From positions 168,831 to 232,830 of the forward strand of contig NZ_SMFO01000005.1 in the NCBI RefSeq assembly GCF_004349145.1: DNA of 64,000 bases. The letters are read 5' to 3'. The notes under the pieces are model-generated. The model saw only the letters and a program-made list of their open reading frames with translations, ran no database searches and was not told the DNA's origin. The position numbers were made by a program, and so were the translations under genes. Positions 59,103 to 64,000 of the stretch are shown one piece after another (positions within the stretch are counted from its first letter, which is position 1; every line of letters begins with the position of its first letter). Source of the DNA: Flavobacterium hiemivividum (GTDB lineage Bacteria; Bacteroidota; Bacteroidia; Flavobacteriales; Flavobacteriaceae).

Positions 59103-60323
59103 ATGCAATCAAAAGATCTACTACAATTAGCCGAACAATTTGGAAGTCCAATTTATGTTTACGATGCCGAAAAAATAAAATCTCAATACAATAGATTAAC
59201 TAAGGCATTTTCTAAGGTAGAGAAGTTGCGTATCAATTATGCCATGAAAGCATTGTCTAATATTGCCATCCTTCAACTTTTAAAAGAAATGGGATCTGGT
59301 CTTGATACGGTATCGATTCAAGAAGTTCTATTAGGCCTTCATGCTGGATATGATCCAGAAAAAATATTTTATACGCCAAACGGAGTTTCTCTTGAAGAAA
59401 TTGAAGAAGTACACGCTATGGGAGTACAAATCAATATTGATAATCTATCCATACTAGAGCAATTTGGTGCAAAACATCCTAATGTGCCGGTTTGTATTCG
59501 TATCAATCCTCATGTAATGGCGGGCGGTAACACTAACATTTCTGTAGGACATATCGATAGTAAATTCGGAATTTCTATCCATCAATTACCTCATTTAGTT
59601 CGAATTGTAGAAAATACAAAGATGAACATAGTAGGTATTCACATGCATACAGGTTCAGATATTCTTGATATCGAAGTGTTTTTATATGCTGCCGAAATTT
59701 TATTCGACGCAGCCAAAAACTTTAAAAACCTTGAATTTCTAGATTTCGGAAGTGGATTTAAAGTTCCGTACAAAAAAGATGATATCGAAACTGACATTGA
59801 AGAGTTAGGTAAAAAATTATCTAAAAGATTCAATGCTTTTTGCACTGAATACGGTAAAGAATTAACTTTAATATTCGAACCAGGGAAATTTTTGGTAAGT
59901 GAAGCTGGTTCATTTTTAGTAAAAGTAAATGTAATTAAACAAACAACATCGACTGTTTTCGCTGGAGTTGATAGTGGTTTCAATCATTTAATCCGTCCAA
60001 TGTTATATGGATCACAACACCATATCGAAAACATTTCTAATCCTAAAGGAAAAGAACGTTTCTATTCAGTAGTAGGTTATATATGTGAAACGGATACATT
60101 TGCTAATAATAGAAGAATTTCAGAAATTAAAGAAGGCGATATATTAAGTTTTAGAAATGCGGGTGCTTACTGTTATTCTATGGCATCTAACTACAACTCA
60201 CGATACAAACCAGCTGAAGTATTATGGATGAACGGCGAAGGGCATTTAATACGAGCTCATGAAACCTTTGAAGATTTGCTTAAAAATCAAATTCCACTTC
60301 CCATAACAACGGCAACAGCCTAA
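59103..60323 (+). CDS. lysA: Diaminopimelate decarboxylase
   Basis: PLP enzyme that decarboxylates meso-diaminopimelate to lysine, the last step of lysine synthesis. It is a fold-type III barrel of 406 residues with the Schiff-base lysine Lys49 in NYAMKAL. The conserved segments HMHTGSDI and FGSGFKVPY are visible, and the second-domain motif GAYCYSMASNYNSR carries the cysteine/tyrosine pair. It is monocistronic, with a terminator behind it. No lysine riboswitch is seen. Confidence 0.95.
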   Translation: MQSKDLLQLAEQFGSPIYVYDAEKIKSQYNRLTKAFSKVEKLRINYAMKALSNIAILQLLKEMGSGLDTVSIQEVLLGLHAGYDPEKIFYTPNGVSLEEIEEVHAMGVQINIDNLSILEQFGAKHPNVPVCIRINPHVMAGGNTNISVGHIDSKFGISIHQLPHLVRIVENTKMNIVGIHMHTGSDILDIEVFLYAAEILFDAAKNFKNLEFLDFGSGFKVPYKKDDIETDIEELGKKLSKRFNAFCTEYGKELTLIFEPGKFLVSEAGSFLVKVNVIKQTTSTVFAGVDSGFNHLIRPMLYGSQHHIENISNPKGKERFYSVVGYICETDTFANNRRISEIKEGDILSFRNAGAYCYSMASNYNSRYKPAEVLWMNGEGHLIRAHETFEDLLKNQIPLPITTATA

Positions 60324-60331
60324 AATAACAT

Positions 60332-60366
60332 TCCCATTCGTTCCTGACGAATGGGATTTTTTTTTC
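60332..60366 (+). terminator. Terminator of lysA
   Basis: A 9-bp perfect stem (60332-60340 with 60348-60356), a 7-base loop and a T-run, 8 bases after the stop. Confidence 0.86.
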
Positions 60367-60441
60367 TTTAAAAAAGCAACCAAAAAAACATATTTACAAA
60401 AAAATAAACAGTTCTTAACATACTAAATGAAGTAGTTTATT

Positions 60442-60449
60442 TACATTTG
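60442..60449 (+). promoter_or_regulatory. -7 promoter element for the PhoA-type phosphatase
   Basis: TACATTTG, an exact TAnnTTTG match that overlaps an in-frame TTG (60447). It supports the downstream ATG at 60477 as the start. Confidence 0.55.
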
Positions 60450-60476
60450 AATTTCCTACAAAAAAAATCAAAAACA

Positions 60477-61892
60477 ATGAATAGACGGAAATTTTTCAAA
60501 AACGGTTCTTTATTTGCAATTGGAGCGACCGTATTAAATCCTTTCGAAGGAAATGCAAAAGAACTTGATTTTGATACTTTAAAAAAGAATACAAAAGCAA
60601 AAAATATCATTGTTATTGTTAGCGATGGAATGAGCATTGGTACGCTAAACATGGCTGATATTTACCTCAATAGAAAAACTGGAAAAGGGAGTAACTGGAT
60701 TCAACTATATAAAGACAATAAAGTAACTCGAGGTTTGATGGATATGGCTTCGGCTTCATCAATCGTTACTGATTCCGCAGCAGCAAGTTCTTCTTGGGGA
60801 AGTGGTTTCCGTGTAAAAAATGGTTCTTTAAATGTTGGCATAAATGGAGAAGACTACCTTCCAATTTGGCAAAAATTTAAAAAAGCCGGAAAAATGGCGG
60901 GTTGTGTGACTACAGTTCCTATTACTCATGCCACACCTGCTGGATTTTGTGTTGCTTCAAAAAGCAGAAATAGTCAGGACAGCATAGCCGAAATGTATCT
61001 TGACCTGAAATTTGATATTATGATGGGCGGCGGAAATAACTATTTTTCTTCTGAAAGCCGCAAAGATAAACGCGATCTGTATCAAGAGTTTTCTAACAAT
61101 GGATTTTCTGTAGTAAAAAACAAAAGTGAAATGTTTGCTTGCGGTAATAGCAAACCTATTCTTGGTGTATTTTATAACGATGGACTACCCTATTCTAAAG
61201 ATAGAGAAAGTAGTAAAGAATTAACCGGAACTATTCCAACATTAGCAGAAATGGCACAACGTGCTATTGATAAAATGAAAGATCATCCCAATGGTTTTGT
61301 ACTTCAAGTAGAAGCTGGAAAAGTGGACTGGGCGGCACATGGGAACGATATTACAGGTCTACTTTACGATCAAGTAGCACACGATGAAGTTGTAAAACTT
61401 GCTATTGATTTTGCTGAAAAAGATAAAAACACCCTTGTAATTATTACCACTGACCATGGAAATGCCAATCCGGGAATTATCTACGGTAGAGATGCAGATG
61501 CTAATTTTGATAGTATCCAAAATTACAAACAAACTAATGAATGGATTTTAAATGGAATTGGCCAAGAAACTATGGTTTCTCAGTTAATTGACAGAATCGA
61601 ATACGCTAATAAAACAATTCTAAAACAGGACGAAGCTAAGGAAATTTTAAATTTTTATTCGAATATAAAATTAGAAGAAGGTCTTTATAATCCGAGACAT
61701 TTGCCTTTCAAACTACTAGCTGACATTCAAAAGAAATACAATTCAGTTGGCTGGATTAGTATGGATCATTCTGCTGATTATAGTGAACTAGCGATGTATG
61801 GGCCTGGAAGTGATTTATTAAAGCCTTTCATTAAAAATACGGACTTACATCATTTAATGTTAGAAGCTGCTGAAGTAGAAAATAAATTTTAG
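60477..61892 (+). CDS. phoA: Alkaline phosphatase, PhoA type, Tat signal
   Basis: A 471-residue exported phosphomonoesterase. The N-terminus MNRRKFFKNG has a twin-arginine motif followed by a hydrophobic stretch to about residue 27, so it is probably exported folded. The metal residue Asp50 is in IVIVSDGMSIG, and the nucleophile Ser100 is in VTDSAAAS. Other metal ligands appear in QVEAGKVDWAAHGND and TTDHGNANPG, and a final histidine is in MDHSADYSELA. It belongs to the classical PhoA-like family. The next gene, tail to tail, codes an unrelated PafA-type phosphatase. Confidence 0.93.
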   Translation: MNRRKFFKNGSLFAIGATVLNPFEGNAKELDFDTLKKNTKAKNIIVIVSDGMSIGTLNMADIYLNRKTGKGSNWIQLYKDNKVTRGLMDMASASSIVTDSAAASSSWGSGFRVKNGSLNVGINGEDYLPIWQKFKKAGKMAGCVTTVPITHATPAGFCVASKSRNSQDSIAEMYLDLKFDIMMGGGNNYFSSESRKDKRDLYQEFSNNGFSVVKNKSEMFACGNSKPILGVFYNDGLPYSKDRESSKELTGTIPTLAEMAQRAIDKMKDHPNGFVLQVEAGKVDWAAHGNDITGLLYDQVAHDEVVKLAIDFAEKDKNTLVIITTDHGNANPGIIYGRDADANFDSIQNYKQTNEWILNGIGQETMVSQLIDRIEYANKTILKQDEAKEILNFYSNIKLEEGLYNPRHLPFKLLADIQKKYNSVGWISMDHSADYSELAMYGPGSDLLKPFIKNTDLHHLMLEAAEVENKF

Positions 61893-61913
61893 CATCTATT
61901 TAAGTTACAAGCT

Positions 61914-61956
61914 AAAAAAACTCCTGTCTCATTCAAAGACAGGAGTTTTTTTTTTA
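61914..61956. terminator. Bidirectional terminator between the two phosphatase genes
   Basis: A 15-bp perfect stem (61915-61929 with 61937-61951) with a 7-base loop and long A/T runs, between convergent genes. Confidence 0.88.
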
Positions 61957-61976
61957 GCCCACAAAATTAAAATAAT

Positions 61977-63593
61977 TTATTTTTTTTCTAAGAGGGTTTC
62001 CAATACTTCTGCTTCTGTTCCATTGGTAAAAGGAATCTTCAACATCTGCGAAAGTGTTGGTGCAATTTGTGTAATATATTTTTTAGAGTGTAATTCTCCC
62101 TTTGGCACTTGCCATCCATAAAAAAGCAATGGTACATGTGTATCATAACTATTAGGCGAACCATGTGTAGTCCCAGTTGCTTGATATTGCATATACCCCG
62201 TTTTATCCAGAATAACAATCTCGCCATTCTGTTTAGGGTCATAACCCTTAGAAATAAAGCTTAAAAAATAATCATCACCAGAAGATGCTAAAATTTCTTC
62301 CTCAGTATACACTCTCTTTACTTGTTCTTGTGTCATCAAAAACTCTTTGAAGCTTTGTTTTACTTTCGTTAATTCTAAACCTTTCTGTTTTATAATTTCT
62401 TTATTGAAAAAAAGATTAAAATTTGAATAATCCAATACTAAATCAGCACCGAAAGTTTCATTAGAATACTTTCTTAATGCCGTAATAATATCTTTTGAAG
62501 GAATATTTTTCACGTTGTATTTATTATCCTTTAAATAATTGGGGTTTTCGGCGCCAGCGTGATCGGCAGTCAGAAAAAGTAAATAATTATCCTTTCCCAC
62601 TGTCTTATCTAAATAGTTTAAAAATTGAGCTAATGTTTGATCTAAACGCAAATAAGTATCCTGCAATTCCATAGAACGCGGACCAAAAGTATGGCCTACA
62701 TAATCTGTGGAAGAAAAGCTAACGGTTAAAAAATCCGTAATATCATCTTTCCCCAACTCTTCTTTTTCAATGGCTTTCATCGCTAATTCAGCCAAAATAT
62801 CATTACCAAAAGGTGTAGTTCTTAAAACATCTGCTCCTCTTTCTTTATATATCTTACTCAAATCGTATGGAAAAACTGGCGCATTAGCTTTATCTAATTT
62901 CCCTTCATACGGATTATCATCAGCAAGGCTTTCATTATAAGTAGCAATCGGCTTCAATAAATCCCAACCTTTATTAATATAATTCATATATCTTTTGTCT
63001 TGGTTGAATTCAGTTACCCAATTCGGTAACGCAGCACCATAAAAAGTACTAGAGATAAAAGCACCTGTTTTACTATACCAAAATGCCCAGTTGGCAAAAT
63101 GACCTGCAGGCAAAATTGCACCACGATCTTTTATACTTAATCCAATTACTTTTCCTTTAAAATTAGTTGCCATTCGCAACTCATCAGTAATAGTAGTGCT
63201 TAATAAATTTTTAGGAGACATTGCCCCTTCTTCTTCTGTCCCGTCACCTATTGTTTTAACGGATTTATCTTCCGTACAATACATATCTTTTCCTATGGCT
63301 TTATTAAACCAATCATTTCCAACAATACCATGTGTGGAAGGTGTAGTACCAGTATAAATACTTGCATGACCAGGAGCAGTATACGTTGGCACATAATTAT
63401 AATGCATATTATGAAAAGTATATCCATTATTCATCAATCTTATAAAACCATTTGTAGAAAAATCTTCTGAAAAGCGATATAAATATTCCATTTTCATTTG
63501 GTCAACCACTATCCCTACCACTAATTTAGGGCGTTGTTGCGCTTGAATTGTAAGAACAAAGCTTAAAAGTAAATACAAAAATATTTTTTTCAT
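61977..63593 (-). CDS. pafA: Alkaline phosphatase, PafA type
   Basis: A 538-residue secreted phosphatase of the nucleotide-pyrophosphatase-like branch, closely resembling PafA of Elizabethkingia, a broad phosphomonoesterase used for phosphate scavenging. A signal peptide ends near IQAQ (residue 19). The catalytic set is complete: nucleophile Thr72 (TYTAPGHAS), Asn93 (VGNDWF), Lys155 and Arg157 (SIKDRGAIL). These match PafA Thr79, Asn100, Lys162 and Arg164 with a constant offset of seven. Metal ligands include VVDQMKMEY and TADHAG. The start at 63593 is chosen because the upstream TTG at 63614 overlaps a promoter element. Confidence 0.94.
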   Translation of the reverse strand: MKKIFLYLLLSFVLTIQAQQRPKLVVGIVVDQMKMEYLYRFSEDFSTNGFIRLMNNGYTFHNMHYNYVPTYTAPGHASIYTGTTPSTHGIVGNDWFNKAIGKDMYCTEDKSVKTIGDGTEEEGAMSPKNLLSTTITDELRMATNFKGKVIGLSIKDRGAILPAGHFANWAFWYSKTGAFISSTFYGAALPNWVTEFNQDKRYMNYINKGWDLLKPIATYNESLADDNPYEGKLDKANAPVFPYDLSKIYKERGADVLRTTPFGNDILAELAMKAIEKEELGKDDITDFLTVSFSSTDYVGHTFGPRSMELQDTYLRLDQTLAQFLNYLDKTVGKDNYLLFLTADHAGAENPNYLKDNKYNVKNIPSKDIITALRKYSNETFGADLVLDYSNFNLFFNKEIIKQKGLELTKVKQSFKEFLMTQEQVKRVYTEEEILASSGDDYFLSFISKGYDPKQNGEIVILDKTGYMQYQATGTTHGSPNSYDTHVPLLFYGWQVPKGELHSKKYITQIAPTLSQMLKIPFTNGTEAEVLETLLEKK

Positions 63594-63611
63594 AATCAAA
63601 TTTTTTGATAA

Positions 63612-63619
63612 CAAAAATA
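63612..63619 (-). promoter_or_regulatory. -7 promoter element for pafA
   Basis: Reads TATTTTTG on the minus strand, matching TAnnTTTG and overlapping the TTG at 63614. Transcription would start near 63606, making the ATG at 63593 the first start. Confidence 0.55.
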
Positions 63620-63729
63620 CCCATAAACTTTAATACAGATTAAGAAAAAACGGATTTATTTTTTATTAAAATCTGAGACTGATCCTATATATGTATACCG
63701 ATTCCAAGTTTGAATCCGATTAAAAACAA

Positions 63730-63757
63730 AAAAGCCTATCTTTTCAGATAGGCTTTT
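63730..63757 (-). terminator. Terminator of the rRNA operon
   Basis: An 11-bp perfect stem (63730-63740 with 63747-63757) with a 6-base loop and a T-run on the minus strand, just past the 3' end of 5S rRNA. Confidence 0.88.
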
Positions 63758-63762
63758 CAAAG

Positions 63763-63872
63763 AAAGGCGACGACATACTCTCCCACATAACTGCAGTACC
63801 ATCTGCGCAGGCGGGCTTAACTACTCTGTTCGGGATGGGAAGAGGTGAGCCCCGCCGCAATAACCACCTTAA
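63763..63872 (-). rRNA. rrf: 5S ribosomal RNA
   Basis: About 110 bases matching the 5S rRNA consensus on the minus strand. It includes the loop segments CCCATCCCGAACAGAG and GTTAAGCCCGCC, and GTGGGAGAGTATG before the 3' end. The terminal helix pairs AAGGTGG at the 5' end with CGCCTT at the 3' end, which sets both limits to within a few bases. It is the last gene of an rRNA operon whose 23S and 16S genes lie beyond position 64000. Confidence 0.95.
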
Positions 63873-64000
63873 GAGGTTATAATTGCTTTGGGCAATTATT
63901 GTAATGTTGTTTATTGTTTTATAAACAGCAATCACATAATATCTTAACATACTGAGATAAAGATTTATCCTGAATTTATTTCAGGAACTATTAAAAGACT
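63873..64000 (-). other. 23S-5S spacer of the rRNA operon
   Basis: No gene is visible. The spacer holds a hairpin at about 63879-63899 (ATAATTGC with GCAATTAT) that could help processing, and the palindromic repeat at 63968-63986. Confidence 0.6.
63968..63986. repeat. Short palindromic repeat in the rRNA spacer
   Basis: TCCTGAATTTATTTCAGGA, a 7-bp palindrome with a 5-base loop. The first 17 bases are identical to positions 52463-52479. Confidence 0.55.

Noticed and set aside
63744..63950. 68-codon minus-strand frame near the right end
   Set aside because: It covers the 5S rRNA gene and its terminator.

Overview
This window is chromosomal DNA from a Bacteroidota bacterium, almost certainly a Flavobacterium or close relative. 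The evidence is the low G+C content, many genes preceded by the Bacteroidota -7 promoter element TAnnTTTG, and TonB-dependent receptors with carboxypeptidase-regulatory-like N-termini. Family content points the same way: DUF4249, DUF5723 and DUF3276 proteins, a monomeric NADP isocitrate dehydrogenase, a PafA-type phosphatase and a fused cyclophilin-FKBP protein. It reads as stable core chromosome. I saw no transposase, integrase, phage gene, CRISPR array or tRNA gene.

Layout. 1-5100 (minus strand): the 5' part of guaB, a DUF5723 outer-membrane protein with a lipoprotein partner, an HMG-CoA lyase-like enzyme and pyrD. 5200-8000 (plus): a histidine phosphatase, pepT and a Lys/Ala-rich histone-H1-like protein. 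8000-10600 (minus): yajC, nusB and leucine dehydrogenase. 10700-19400 (plus): an ABC exporter half, a PUR-alpha-like DUF3276 protein, an MscS channel, an MFS transporter, then a P-type ATPase / sulfurtransferase / GNAT operon. 19400-21300 (minus): an erythromycin-esterase homologue and a CsaA-like tRNA-binding protein. 21400-24450 (plus): a short leader ORF with a terminator, a stand-alone FMN glutamate-synthase-like protein, a GreA/Rnk-like protein and a thioredoxin-fold protein. 24700-30300 (minus): the dual-family prolyl isomerase, an MFS transporter, an alpha/beta hydrolase and an M3 peptidase. A structured intergenic element lies between the last two.

30450-45200 (plus): a decayed carboxypeptidase tail, trmD, rplS with a possible ribosomal leader, monomeric icd, a TonB receptor/DUF4249 pair, thiamine pyrophosphokinase, rlmF, a second TonB receptor with an N-terminal frameshift, and uvrB. 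45200-46200 (minus): a TerB-like protein and a small charged secreted protein. 46400-51200 (plus): an esterase, a dipeptide epimerase and PLP-enzyme pair, DUF1456, an NAD(P)-binding protein and a small secreted protein. 51250-52450 (minus): sucC. 52800-61900 (plus): gltB-gltD, lysA and a PhoA-type alkaline phosphatase. 62000-64000 (minus): a PafA-type phosphatase and the 5S rRNA at the end of an rRNA operon entering from the right.

Themes. Nitrogen and carbon flow are well represented (gltBD, a second glutamate-synthase-like protein, leucine dehydrogenase, HMG-CoA lyase-like enzyme, icd, sucC, lysA). So are peptide use (pepT, M3 peptidase, dipeptide epimerase), phosphate scavenging (two unrelated alkaline phosphatases tail to tail) and outer-membrane uptake. 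Several genes have a -7 promoter element over the longest possible start codon, so I moved those starts downstream. I found no clearly new multi-gene system. The most unusual items are the dual immunophilin, the leader ORF/attenuator at 21.5 kb, the structured element at 28.0 kb, the frameshifted receptor, the carboxypeptidase remnant, and the P-type ATPase with atypical motifs.
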